Source of the DNA: Bolinopsis microptera
Taxonomy: Eukaryota; Ctenophora; Tentaculata; Lobata; Bolinopsidae
DNA length: 64,000 nt
NCBI RefSeq assembly: GCF_026151205.1
Contig: NC_087075.1
Coordinates: 5,820,858-5,884,857, forward strand
Direction of reading: 5' to 3'
This document shows, piece after piece, positions 1-10,821 of the stretch. The translations under genes and the position numbers were made by a program. Each line of letters begins with the position of its first letter. The first letter of the stretch is position 1. The notes beneath the pieces are model-generated. The model had not been told where the DNA came from. It was given only the letters and a program-made list of their open reading frames with translations, and searched no databases.

Positions 1-1340
1 TCCCTGCAGGGATTCTTATGCAAAAGGAGGGATATAACCTAAACAATCTTGATAAAAGGATTAAAAAATGACTATGATACTTGATGCGTCCCATATCATA
101 AATAATTTGGGATCCATCAGTTTCGGTTCGGTTTATAGATCGTTTCTTAGTAAAGTGGGAGCAAGCGGAGCATTCGTCTATTTTCAAAATGTAATAATTG
201 CGATATTACTCGTCAGCCAGCGCAGGCCAGCGCAATATAGTTGCGATATTGTTCGTCAGCTACTGCTAGTGCCGGCTACTGCTAGCGCTGGCTAGCGCCA
301 TGTATAGAAATCGGCTCTAACTAATTCGCTCGCCCAAATTTTCACGTGCCGTTTTTATGGTTTTGCAGCCAAACAAAACGGTTTTACAGACACCCTAATC
401 CCAACCTTAACCCTAACCCCGAAGCTATTCATAACCCTAACCACAACCGTGGTCACTATTAACCAATGTCTCTATTAACCAATGTAAACAGTTCTGCGTG
501 AGAAATTCGAGCTAGCTTGCTCAGGCTAAATTGGCCAAATAAGCTCAGTGAAGCTAGCACTCACACAACACTTGCCACAAAGGTTTAGCTACCTGTTATT
601 AACACTAGCAGGAACCCATTAACCCTAAAGTGGTGTCAAGACTTTAGGAGGCCGGATCAGTTTCCTGCCGCAAAGTCTCCCAGTGAAAATTATTATTACC
701 TATTTAATTCACGTTTTTGACACCACTTGGAAGTCCGAATTTTGGGCACTAAAATTCTTATTTCTTGGCCAATTTTTTTCCCTGCTCTTGCCGAAGGCAA
801 AAAGATCGTAGGGATCGGAATAAGTAATCGGGTTTGGATATATGAGGTGAAAAAATGATCCTACGTCTATGACAAAAGTCTGCGCCTTCACAATATAGAC
901 CACTCTGCATAAATTGGGGGTAACTTATGACATGACAACAAAATAATGCAATATCCTATTTTTTTTGACTCAATAAGATTAAACTTTTCATTGCAAACAT
1001 TAACGGTTTGAGCAGGGAAAATTGATCGTGCGTGGTGTGACCGCGGCGAAATTCTTGCTTATTTTTTTATGTTGATTTGAAGGCCATTAAGGCATTTGAC
1101 CCAGTCATAACAAATTTGAGTATTATATCTTTTACGGTTTTTGCGGAACGTCGTGTTAAAGTTGATGCCCTGGTGTCAGTAAAATGGTAGCAAATATATA
1201 TAATATAAATAATTATAGTGTCCTCATGAAATAAAACAATTAATCTGGTTAGTTTGCAAAATTATGATATATCTACGACTTCATTAAATGCAATACAACA
1301 TCAATTATATATTTTAGATAATCATTAAACTTCCCATTAT
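1..1340. other. Intergenic sequence, no gene seen
   Basis: I see no coding exon here. Positions 388-445 hold a short degenerate CCCTAA-rich (telomere-like) patch. Roughly 860-1075 shares a dispersed repeat with 5235-5610: both contain 'atagaccactc' and later 'attgatcgtgcgtggt' followed by a 'gcgaaattcttg' block. The rest is AT-rich without recognisable features. Confidence 0.5.
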
Positions 1341-2072
1341 TCAACCAAAGGTTCTTTTCATGAGCTCAGGAATCTCAAAGTTAAAACTCTTACGAACAGA
1401 AACATCAGAACGTGTAAGATTAAATCTCTTCAACCACATAAATTCACAGAGTGCCAAGTCCATTGCAGCTGAATCAGTCCTGGTTCGTCCGTGCCCCCCT
1501 CTCATGTGACGCTTAGCGTGGTACCACATACCTTCACAGGTATTTGTATGCACGCCCGTTGCAGGGTCGATGAATCCACGTCGATGATTCACGGTGAGGT
1601 GGATATATCCATGGCGATTCAGGTGTGTGTAGCCTTTCCAGCGGTCTGATAGGATTGTAGTGCCAGGGTTGATGTAACGCTTTATCAGAGAGAGGAGGGT
1701 GTGATGGTTCCTTCTGTTATCAGGGCACTCCACCAAGAAACATTCTCCAGTAGTTCGACTGACACCTCCAAGCAACCACTTTCCAACAACACGTCTGCCA
1801 GAGTTATATTTCCGTTTCCCGAACTTGCTTTCGTCGACCTCGACGATGTGACCATCACCTCCTATTTTTCCTCCCGCCCCATTCTGGATCAGGTCTTCTG
1901 TCATACACTGACGTAGGGTTTTGAAGTGTGATCTGACATGTTTAGGGGGCATTGAGACGATTCGAGCAGCATCACAGGCGGTCGAGCGGTTGCAGAATAA
2001 CCACAGAAGATGGAGGAAGTTGATGAGTGAGATCTTTCGCTTGTGATCTAGCGCTGGATGACACTGTCGCAC
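1341..2072 (-). CDS. Merlin-type (IS1595/ISXO2-like) DDE transposase
   Basis: A single uninterrupted 243-residue frame. The segment HIVEVDESKFGKRKY near residues 96-110, followed by GRRVVGKWLLGG, is the hallmark start of the ISXO2-like DDE transposase domain. A second acidic block, TTILSDRWKGY, lies near residue 158, and NTCEGMWYHAKRHMRGGHGR near residue 197 supplies the last catalytic region. In animals this domain belongs to the Merlin superfamily of DNA transposons. The N-terminus is short and starts at the first in-frame Met, so an upstream part may be missing. No clear terminal inverted repeats were found, although three copies of a 'cgacaattgacccc' motif lie just upstream (2107-2151). 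The open frame suggests a recent insertion or a copy under constraint. Confidence 0.8.
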   Translation of the reverse strand: MRQCHPALDHKRKISLINFLHLLWLFCNRSTACDAARIVSMPPKHVRSHFKTLRQCMTEDLIQNGAGGKIGGDGHIVEVDESKFGKRKYNSGRRVVGKWLLGGVSRTTGECFLVECPDNRRNHHTLLSLIKRYINPGTTILSDRWKGYTHLNRHGYIHLTVNHRRGFIDPATGVHTNTCEGMWYHAKRHMRGGHGRTRTDSAAMDLALCEFMWLKRFNLTRSDVSVRKSFNFEIPELMKRTFG

Positions 2073-2106
2073 ACGCTGGCCAAATGCCAGTGCTTATAGC
2101 AATGCG

Positions 2107-2151
2107 ACAATTGACCCCCCCGACAATTGACCCCCCGACAATTGACCCCAC
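2107..2151. repeat. Triplicated 'gacaattgacccc' motif
   Basis: Three direct copies of a roughly 15-bp motif (gacaattgacccccc and close variants) stand immediately upstream of the transposase start. They could be a remnant of a terminal or subterminal repeat of the Merlin element, but no inverted partner was seen on the other side. Confidence 0.5.
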
Positions 2152-2374
2152 GATATTTCATCATTATACTTTAGTACTAAATATCTTATTTAAAATTCAG
2201 AGAATTATATTTGTTAGGTAAAAAACGGAATTTGTATAGTAACCATGGTAACGATGATTACTACATGAACTTGCACGTGCAAAGATTTGCGAGCATCATT
2301 TTGATTGATTATGTGGTATTTACATTTACGTTGTGCTTTACATTTACAATTTGTTTCAAATAACAAGTTTCAAA

Positions 2375-3250
2375 TAGTAGCCGGTTAGTAGCCGGCTAGT
2401 GACCGCTTTTCAAGTGTCGGCTAGTAGCCGGTTTGGAACTAGAAGGTCCGCTTTAGAGCCGGCTAGTGACCGGTTAGTAGCCACTTGGTGGTTACTAGCC
2501 GGTTAGTAGCCGGTTAGTAGCCGGCTAGCGACCGCTTTTCGAGTGCCGGCTAGTAGGTCCGCTTAAGAGCCGGCTAGTGACCGGTTAGTAGCCACTTGGT
2601 GGTTACTAGCCGGTTAGTAGCCGGTTAGTAGCCGGCTAGTGACCGCTTTCTAAGTGCCGGCTAGTAGCCGGTTTGGAACCGGCTACTAGTAGGTCTGCTT
2701 TAGAGCTCGGCTAATAGCCGGCTAGTGACCGGTTAGTAGCCGGTTAGTAGCCACTTGGTGGTTACTAGCCGGTTAGTAGCCGGTTAGTAGCCGGCGAGTG
2801 ACCGCTTTTCAAGTGCCGGCTAGTAGCCGGTTTAGAACCGGCTACTAATAGGTCTGCTTTAGAGCCGGCTAGTGACCGGTTAGTAGCCGGTTAGTAGCCA
2901 CTTGGTGGTTACTAGCCGGTTAGTAGCCGGTTAGTAGCCGGCTAGTGACCGCTTTCTAAGTGCCGGCTAGTAGCCGGTTTGGAACCGGCTACTAGTAGGT
3001 CTGCTTTAGAGCTCGGCTAATAGCCGGCTAGTGACCGCTTAGTAGCCGGTTAGTAGCCACTTTGTGGTCACTAGCCGGCTAGTAGCCGGTTAGTAGCCGG
3101 CTAGTGACCGCTTTTCAAGTGCCGGCTAGTAGCCGGTTTAGAACCGGCTACTAATAGGTCTGCTTTAGAGCCGGCTAGTGACCGGTTAGTAGCCGGTTAG
3201 TAGCCACTTTGTGGTCACTAGCCGGCTAGTAGCCGGCTAGTAGCCGGTGT
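2375..3250. repeat. Higher-order GC-rich satellite built from 'tagtagccgg' units
   Basis: The stretch is built from short 'gttagtagccg' and 'gctagtagccg' modules. These are arranged into larger blocks that restart at 'aggtc(c/t)gctt(t/a)agag' near 2445, 2555, 2690, 2850, 2998 and 3157, which gives higher-order units of about 110-160 bp. Each block carries an inverted repeat around 'agtagccacttggtggttact'. No coding frame is maintained. Confidence 0.85.
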
Positions 3251-3257
3251 TCATATG

Positions 3258-3430
3258 GTACTGTGCAGGGACGTTGCATAGACGTTGCATAGACGTTGCA
3301 TAGACGTTGCATAGACTGACCGTGCAGGGAGTGTGCATAGAGTGTTCATTGTGCAGGGACGTTGCATAGACGTTGCATAGACGGTTCTTTTGTTGTTGCA
3401 CGGACGTTGCATAGACGTTGCATAGACTGT
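3258..3430. repeat. 11-bp minisatellite 'gacgttgcata'
   Basis: Tandem copies of the 11-mer gacgttgcata, interrupted by two short spacers. It directly abuts the preceding satellite, whose core module is also about 11 bp. Short ORFs across it are repeat artefacts. Confidence 0.85.
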
Positions 3431-3527
3431 CCGGAGGTAAACGACCAAGTTGCCCATAGTAGTCTGATCGTTTTCTTTCCTCTTGATAAATACTATTATC
3501 TTATTGACAAGGGTGTGTTTTCCACAG

Positions 3528-4220
3528 CGATCGAACTAGCCGGAAGAACCGGAAAAGGCCTGAAGTTCTGCAAAGAACAAACATGCTACATTCAATATCA
3601 GCCGGATATGGGACCGTTCACAGAGGCAATATCAATTTGTTCCTGGATCAAAAAGTTGCAGACTGGACATGACACCGTTTGGTTTGGATATTGCACGGCT
3701 CAAGGTGATATACTGATAACAGATAGCGGCCGATATAACCGGTGTTACACAGCTTCCGCCCCTGGCTTGACGAATTCGGATCCGTGCCAATAGGAGTATG
3801 GTATCATCTATGCTCAACTTGGAGTCGATCACTAAACACAATGAGCATCTACAAGGATGGCAACCTCTTAAAAACTGATTCAAAAGATTCCACCGGAGAC
3901 CCGATTCCTCTGAATGGCCAGCTCCTCATCGGGAATGCTTGCAATGGTGTCAGTGGAAGCCTCAGTGGACGGGCTGCAGGATACCAATTTGGAGGAGAGA
4001 TCACGAAACTCAACGCCTTTTCCAAAGAACTCAGCGCCGCCGAAATAAAAGCGATGTCAGATGCAGGGATAAAATCGAACATAGAGGAGACATACGGGGA
4101 ACAAAGACACATCAGATGGGAGGATATCTTGCTAAAGCCAAGATCAGGGAATGTAGCAGAGATAGTGATAGACACAGGAGATGCTAACGTTCTAGGTAAC
4201 AATTCACGATCCCATCCAAA
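3528..4220 (+). pseudogene. Pentraxin/LamG-like gene copy, exon 2 only, frameshifted
   Basis: This is a second copy of the intact secreted gene at 8955-9851. The end of the intron (from about 3453, 'gatcgttttctttcctcttg') and the splice acceptor 'tccacag' at 3521-3527 are conserved, and exon 2 begins at the same base. The homologous signal-peptide exon is absent: the sequence upstream is minisatellite. Around 3742-3790 the reading frame shifts, so residues before 'YTAS' and after 'RPWLDEFGSVP' lie in different frames. Downstream the frame again matches the intact copy, including the pentraxin-like YHLCSTWS motif, up to about 4200. It then runs into telomere-like repeats instead of the normal stop. 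Loss of exon 1 plus the frameshift makes this a pseudogene, unless the frameshift is a sequencing error. Confidence 0.75.
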
Positions 4221-4227
4221 GCCTATT

Positions 4228-4480
4228 AACTCCGTAACCTTAATCCAAACCCTAATCCCAACCCTGATCCCAACCCTAAACCCAACTCTAATTCCAACCC
4301 TAATCCCAACCCTAACCCTAAACCCAACCCTAATTCCAACCCTAATCCCAACCCTAACCCTAAACCCAACCCTAATTCCAACCCTAATCCCAACCCTAAA
4401 CCCAACCCTAATCCCAACCCTAATCCCAACCCTAAACCCAACCCTAATTCGAACCCTAATCCCAACCCTAACCTTTGCCC
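4228..4480. repeat. Interstitial telomere-like array, 12-mer variant
   Basis: About 20 degenerate copies of 'aaccctaatccc' and 'aaccctaaaccc'. On the minus strand this reads as TTAGGG-related 12-mers (ttagggttggga). It adjoins the pentraxin pseudogene. Leu/Pro/Thr-rich and Gly/Leu-rich ORFs across it are artefacts of the repeat. Confidence 0.85.
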
Positions 4481-5832
4481 TAAAATACTTAATCAAGATA
4501 TCAAACCAACAGAGAACTGGAAATGAGCAGGGACTCGTACTACAGGAAGGGAATATTAATGTCACGATGTGCGACATTAACCTGCCCTACCTGCAGTTAT
4601 ATAATATCATCAGCTTTTATATGTAATCAGCTGATATCTGGCCCCGGACAGTCTGAACGTTACTGCTGAATTTTTACCGGGGCCGAGATTCCCAAAATGG
4701 GCCGATATTGACCGGGGCCGGGATTAAGCCGGGATTGCGGTCGAGACTTGTAACCCGGCCACAAATTTCTGGTTAAATTCGTTAAAAGAACCGCTTTAAA
4801 TAAAATAACTCATAAATCTTGAACTGAAACTAGAAAAAAGAAGGTTCGAATTTCGAAAGATCGGTTTACCAATTGAAGAAAGATATTTGAGTTCGATTAT
4901 TCGATATTATACTGTATTTCGTTTTTCTCGTGTACCAGAATTTTAGAGCATTTTTTAAACAATTTTGTTTTAGTCCGATTGCACAAAAGTAAAAACTCGT
5001 TTTTCTAGATACTTCCAAAAATATTCTTGAAACTATCCTGGCAGTGCTTATTAAGCGTTTAAACATTTTCATCCCGACAAGGAAGCAATTAAAGTACATG
5101 GGTCACCAACTGGTAGGCCCCTAATCTAGTACTACTAGTACTACTTACTAGTTACTAGTTACAACCTAATTACTAATTACTAATTGCTAATTATCAATTA
5201 CTAATTACTAATCCAGTAGATGGTAATTACTCTGACAAAAGTCTCAAGTCTGCTCCTTCAAAATATAGACCACTCCCCTTTAATCATGTGTATAATAGGA
5301 GACGTCTATATAAATATTGCTGGGCGCGACACCTGTCATGAGTTTATTAATTACACCGATTGATTTATTGTTGGTGCGCGGCGCTACATTGGTCAAATGA
5401 ATCGTAAATTTTACCATGCACTCATTAATGGAAAACATAGTTCTATGAAAATATTTTGCACTTTTAAAAAAGTTAATCGTCTCGCCTAAATGAAAACACT
5501 ATTGCCCGGTGCGCAACACTTTTCACTTCAAATAATTATTGGCACAACTACATTGTAAGAAAAATTGATCGTGCGTGGTATAACCGGGGCGAAATTCTTG
5601 TTAAATCAATTTTCATGCAGTAAACAAGAAAAGCAGTCTTTTTGAGCAGTAAAAATGTTGAAATATATGTATATATCTACAGGACTAGATTAGATATAAC
5701 CGTCAGCCACATTCCTCTAGAGATATCCCGGTTTGTATTCTATTTCATCGAGATGGGTGGTATGGTAGAAGGTTAAAATGAACCACCAGTCGCCTATACA
5801 AAGTGGGGGGCTAAAGATAAAGCTCATGTATC
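4481..5832. other. Intergenic, no gene seen
   Basis: No coding exon recognised. It holds a short GC-rich stretch with 'ccggggccg' repeats (4640-4750), low-complexity 'actaattac' repeats (5120-5220), and the dispersed repeat (5235-5610) shared with 860-1075. Confidence 0.5.
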
Positions 5833-6034
5833 CAGTGGCGTAACTTAGGGCCCCGCAGACCTGTGCGGGGGGGGGGGGGGCGCCGTATAAGGGGGGCGCA
5901 ATTTTCCTGAATTTTAGGCCCTTTCACTGAAAAAACGCCTTATTTGTGTATTTTCCTGTCCAATTTAGCGTTCGGTGGACGCGAACAAAATATTTGGGGT
6001 ACCTTTTTTGCTTCAGGGGGGCGCAAAAAGCTGT

Positions 6035-6065
<31 letters not shown>

Positions 6066-6190
6066 GAGAAAAAAAGTACCCGACCTTTTTTTTTTTTCCT
6101 TTTTTTTAGGGACACAAAACATTTTAGGGGGGGGGGGGGCACTTTTCGTCACTGAGCGGGGGGGCGCCAACAGGCAAAGTTACGCCACTG
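5833..6190. mobile_element. Short non-autonomous hAT element (MITE) rich in G homopolymers
   Basis: The element starts with cagtggcgtaactt (5833-5846) and ends with the exact inverse, aagttacgccactg (6177-6190). It is flanked by a perfect 8-bp target-site duplication, catgtatc, at 5825-5832 and 6191-6198. CAGTGGCG-type termini and 8-bp duplications are typical of hAT transposons. The interior has several poly-G runs, the longest near 6038-6064, and no transposase frame. Confidence 0.9.
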
Positions 6191-6198
6191 CATGTATC

Positions 6199-8194
6199 AT
6201 GTAAAATGAGCTTAAACCAGATTCGGTAGATCATTGATAGATTAATTTAATGGGCGGTAAATATATGAGTTATTCTTTTCTCTAAGGTTTTGGTTTTTAA
6301 GAAAAAAAGTTACACCATAATTTTCAATTCTCATTTTTACTTATATAATAAAATTATATTGTTATTTACCATATGATTTTTGTAAACATTTGGCCGGTGT
6401 ACCAAAAGCCGGTCCCCAAACTACCATACGTCAAAAACAGACGATCTGAAAACATACTTAGACTTAAAGTAGTACAGTGAAAGCAGGATTAATGAACGAA
6501 TAGTGTGACATTATGTTCTCAACCATGCAAATTTAGAAGTCCCTACATGCTGTTCTTTCTGGCTCCATGTGCTAGTTAGGGGTCTGAGGTATCCGAAAAA
6601 TCATGTTTTGAGTACCCAAAGTGTTCTGGGTGCCAGGAATGAGGTTATTAAAGCGGCGAAAATGACCGATTTTGGACTATTTATGAGCTTTTTTGCCCAT
6701 TTTCATGAGATAAAGAATCAGGAAAGCTGCTCTAGATGATTGAAATGGTTGATACCAATGAGGATACACCCAACACACATAAATAATCGTGATATATGTG
6801 ATTTTAATGAGAAAAATATGATCTCAGGGCCCATTTTATACCAAAATTTGCCAAAACCACTCGCACTTGTCAAAGCTTCCTCATTTTAGACACATTTAAT
6901 GATTATTATGGTATCTAACTTATGGTGGATCTGATAGGAGTATGTCTTAGCTTCATTTTAAGCCATCAATGAGCATGCTGGTGTGTATGAAAGTACTTTA
7001 ATCCTCCCGTCCATTGATATAGTCTGGGCAGTGGGCCATGCGCGCGCGCGTTTACAAACATGAATTTTCTCCCTCAGTATCTATCTAAAGCTTTTAAAGA
7101 CATGATTTGAATGCTATCCTACTCAGCACATGAGTGCTACAGGATGGTGAAAGAATTTCTATAAAAAATCATTAAATGTGGAAGATATGAGGTCATTATA
7201 TGTGTGTGCGCGCGCGCGCGCGCACGTTTACAAACTTGATATCCTCAGTCCTTCCACATATACTGAGATTTTGTTTCAAACTTAATTGACTCTGAACCGA
7301 AATTGCCAGAGGAAACAGATAGTGTAACTCAGAAAGACCACAAATGGATAGTTTGTGAGATATTGAGGTTATACTCCAAAAAATTTACAATCATGTCACA
7401 CCAGAAAACCCCTATTTTTGGTATATTTAACCTCATATCTCAAACGCGCAGTACTGGATTGAGCTAAACTTGGTCAGGTTTTGTAGCCCTGACTATCCTC
7501 GATCATATGGAACAGGAATAAAACTGTTTAGATGTTATATCTTAATTGTATTAGGCACTTAGTTCTGAAAAGTGAGAATGTCATTAATACTGCTTTCACT
7601 GAGTACTATTCCATGCGGAATGCGGATACAATGTTCATGTCAGAGAGCAGTGCTGGTTTCTCTTAATAAATAATATTGTTTGTTTCGTAAAGAATAATAG
7701 TTAGTACTCCGTAGTAATATTATTCATTGTTTAATGAGCTGACGTGTCAAGGCAGGTCACAAACCTGTCAGTTTTCTCGATAGTTCGTATAGGCGTAAAA
7801 TATTTAGCTTAAATTAGAGTATACTTATACAGTTACAATATCGAATTCTATGTATGCTACGGTTTATTTTATTTGTTGTGTAATCTAAAAAAATATGTTG
7901 CTTGTTGCTCGTATTAACTATAAAACTGTGCTCAACAGAACCTTACCCTTAAAAGTAAACAAATTGCCTCACTTCTGTCTATTGCTGAACACTAACAGAA
8001 CCTTACTAATAAAGTAAGCAAATGTACCTCACTTCCACACGAGAATCAACATCTATGAAAAGTGACATCAATCTTACTATTCTGGAGTCACACCCCTGTC
8101 ACAGTGTGTGTAAAACCATCTCAAAGAATTATCTAGATTTGTACAGCAGGGGCCCCGGTGAGACTAAATCCACCAATGTCATGGTTTTAATCGT
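6199..8194. other. Gene-free stretch
   Basis: No exon or transposase frame recognised on either strand. It contains alternating gcgcgc runs near 7040 and 7207-7223 and otherwise unique AT-rich sequence, probably decayed repeat DNA. Confidence 0.4.
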
Positions 8195-8600
8195 TTTAGA
8201 CAATAGCTCGGACAGTTAGAGAGCCAGGTTGTCCGGGGCACGATTAGAGAACAAGGGAAAACACGCTCTCTCGGCCTGGCAGGACCTATTTTATGATGCT
8301 TCGTCTCCCCGGATTTACATACCCAAGATAAACGTTATAATCTTTCTAAAACAATAGCTCAGATTGTCCCGGGCACGATTAGAGAACAAGGGAAAATATG
8401 CTCTCTCGGCCTGATGCTTCGTTCGCCACCCGTTCGCCAGCTACACCAAGAAGCTACGGTAGGCAGGGGCAGCAGCGGTCCCCGGATTTACATACCCAAG
8501 ATAAACGTTATAATCATTCTAAAACAATAGCTCAGATTGTCCCGGGCACGATTAGAGAACAAGGGAAAATATGCTCTCTCAGCAAGCTCGCTTAGTGCAG
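8195..8600. repeat. Three-copy tandem repeat, about 120-175 bp units
   Basis: The block 'cacgattagagaacaaggg' followed by 'ctctct' occurs at about 8240, 8377 and 8548. Two of the copies are preceded by a shared 'ataaacgttataatc' and 'aaacaatagctcagattgtc' segment. Small ORFs here are not convincing genes. Confidence 0.7.
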
Positions 8601-8954
8601 CTCTTCTTCACATATATGTTTTGTCCCATTTAATGACGCTTCGTCCGCCTCCTACACCAACTGAAGCTATCGCAAAGAAGCTAGTGCGGTATACGTTGTG
8701 TAGGTGCAGTGGTATAATTTTGAGAATACTCATTTATGTAATCGAGCATTTCCTGGTTTAAAATCATTTGTCGATTGTAATTATATCCGTTGATACTTGT
8801 TATTAGTCTGCTTTAAAATTAGCGTTTTTAATTTGTCGTGGTAGAACTTATCGATAAATATTAACAGTACCATATTACATAAGCGACGTTAAAGTGAAAC
8901 TAGAAATCAGTCTAGGTCAAATAACTCTCAAGAACGAGACAAGACTTCGACATA

Positions 8955-9851
8955 ATGAAGAATTGCTTCACTTTATTGATAATACTATCAATACTCGGAC
9001 TAACTTCTCAAGGTAAGACATGTGATATGATATGAAATTATGTTTTAATTAAGCATTGATCTCTCGACTCCTTTTGTCATAAGATACCTATCATATTAGT
9101 CAGATCATTTTCTTTCCTCTTGTTAAATTTTATAACATAACTTATTAACGAGAATGTACTTTCCACAGCGATCGAACTAACCGGAAGAAACGGAAAAGGT
9201 CTGAAGTTCGGCGACGATGGAATTAGCTACATTGAATATCAGCCGGACATGGGACCTTTCACAGAGGCCATGTCAGTATGTTCCTGGATCAAAAAGTTGC
9301 GGTCTGAACATAACACCATTTGGTTCGGATACTGCATGGGAGGTGAAATAGTCATATCAGATAGTGGAGGATGGAACTATTGGTTCGGATTTGGCCCCAC
9401 TTGGCTTGACCAATTCGGATCCGTGCCAATAGGAGAATGGTATCATTTATGCTCAACTTGGAGTCGATCACTAAACACAGTGAGCATGTACTATGGTGGC
9501 GATCTCTTAAAAACTAGTTCAAAAGGTTCCACCGGAGTCCCAATTCCTCTGAATGGCTTTCTTGTCATAGGGGATGATTGCAATGGTGATGATGGAAACA
9601 AAGGTGCAGCTGGAGGATTCCCCTTTGGAGGAGAAATGGTGAAACTCAACGTGTTTTCCAAAGAACTCAGCGCGGCCGAAGTAAAAGCGATGTCAGATGC
9701 AGGGATAGGATCGAACATAGAGGAGACATACGGGGAACAAAGACACATAAAATGGGAGGATATCTTGCTAAAGCCAAGAATAGGAAATGTAGCAGAGATA
9801 AAGGTTTCAGCCGGTCCAGTTCTAGGTAACTTGACAAATAAACCGCGATAA
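8955..9851 (+). CDS. Secreted pentraxin/LamG-like lectin
   Basis: Two exons: 8955-9012 and 9169-9851, joined in phase 1 by a gtaaga donor and a ttccacag acceptor, giving 246 residues. Exon 1 encodes a classic signal peptide (MKNC followed by a Leu/Ile-rich core ending LTSQ), so the product should be secreted. Exon 2 encodes one concanavalin A-like jelly-roll domain. The motif YHLCSTWS near residue 100 closely resembles the pentraxin signature H-x-C-x-(S/T)-W, and an earlier Cys at CSWIKK fits the conserved intradomain disulfide. Pentraxin and LamG relatives bind ligands through a Ca-dependent face, but the ligand here is unknown. The C-terminal tail (ETYGEQRHIKWEDILLKPR) is not part of the canonical domain. 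A decayed second copy lies at 3528-4220. Domain call is strong; function is inferred from the family only. Confidence 0.8.
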
Positions 9852-10414
9852 AATCACAACCAAGAGATCTAAACTCTCTTAGGTTCCCTTAACGCAAAAA
9901 CGCGAGGAATAGCGCAGAGCAAGCATAAGAGCAGTGGTTCTTGGCTCCTGAATTGAGACGATACAGGCTAACCGCGTAAACCATATAGCATAACCTTAAC
10001 CAAGATATCAAAGCACATAATCGATAGTAGGATTAACTAAATCACTTAACATGGTAAATGTCTCTGAAACTAAGAATCCTGAATTGAGCAGAGACTCGGA
10101 TTATTAGGATATATATATTATTAGTCAACCACAACTATCAGTAAAACAACGCCTTGACTTCAAATGTCGGTAAAATGTACCTTTACAGTCATCCTCAAAT
10201 TATTTGTTATATAGTAGTGTTGAAAGTATTAATAAATATTTCGTTGCTGTACTCCTACACATTAAAAGTCGGTGTTGATTAGATCTTCGAAATTCTTTGC
10301 ATCATTTATTAAACATCGTTATCTCAAATTATTTGTTATATAGTAGTGTTGTATATATATTATATCCCTCAGAATTGACAAGTTTATATATATATATATA
10401 TATATTATATCTTT
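9852..10414. other. Intergenic, with two fragments of a dispersed retroposon tail
   Basis: Positions 10194-10233 and 10322-10353 carry the same 3'-tail sequence (ctcaaattatttgttatata, then gtagtgttg). It also appears at 46091-46129 and 58469-58507. A TA microsatellite (10386-10404) precedes the hammerhead element. No gene seen. Confidence 0.6.
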
Positions 10415-10501
10415 GTTTTCAGTGGCGCGGCGTCGAGCTAGTAATCGCAAGGTTGCTGGATCGATACCCGCCATCGGCAAAACCAACCCTGATGATTTGA
10501 G

Positions 10502-10544
10502 CCATACTGATGAGTCCTAATAGGACGAAACACTGTGTCTATGG
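10502..10544 (+). ncRNA. Hammerhead ribozyme, type I (copy 1)
   Basis: The core CTGATGA (10507-10513) is followed by helix II (gtcc, loop taata, ggac), then GAAA (10527-10530). A very short helix III (aca, loop ctg, tgt) follows, then the cleavage triplet GTC ending at 10539. Helix I is formed by ccata (10502-10506) and tatgg (10540-10544). All invariant core positions are present. The 3-bp helix III is typical of animal type I hammerheads, which often act as dimers. Confidence 0.9.
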
Positions 10545-10778
10545 ATAAATATGCTCGCCTAGTTTACTAAGCTTGAACACTCTAGGGAATGAATAGATCT
10601 ACCGCTCAGCTTAAATGCAAAGCTCCTAACTTGTAATGAGTTTGTAGAGCAGTCTGGTACCTATGTAATTCCCTCATCATTAAGGGCTTGGTGGCCCAGT
10701 GGCGCGGCGTCGAGCTAGTAATCGCAAGGTTGCTGCATCGATACCCGCCATCGGCAAAACCAACCCTGATGATTTGAG

Positions 10779-10821
10779 CCATACTGATGAGTCCTAATAG
10801 GACGAAACACTGTGTCTATGG
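10779..10821 (+). ncRNA. Hammerhead ribozyme, type I (copy 2)
   Basis: Same 43-nt structure as copy 1, with no changes in the core: ccata, CTGATGA (10784-10790), helix II, GAAA (10804-10807), short helix III, and GTC with predicted cleavage after 10816. It lies 277 nt downstream of copy 1. Confidence 0.9.

Noticed and set aside
3849-4577. Gly/Val/Arg- and Leu/Gly-rich ORFs over the telomere-like array
   Set aside because: Low-complexity translations of a 12-bp repeat in several frames.
10422-10500. Functional tRNA gene
   Set aside because: Only A/B-box-like pieces of a SINE head are present; no cloverleaf acceptor stem can be paired.
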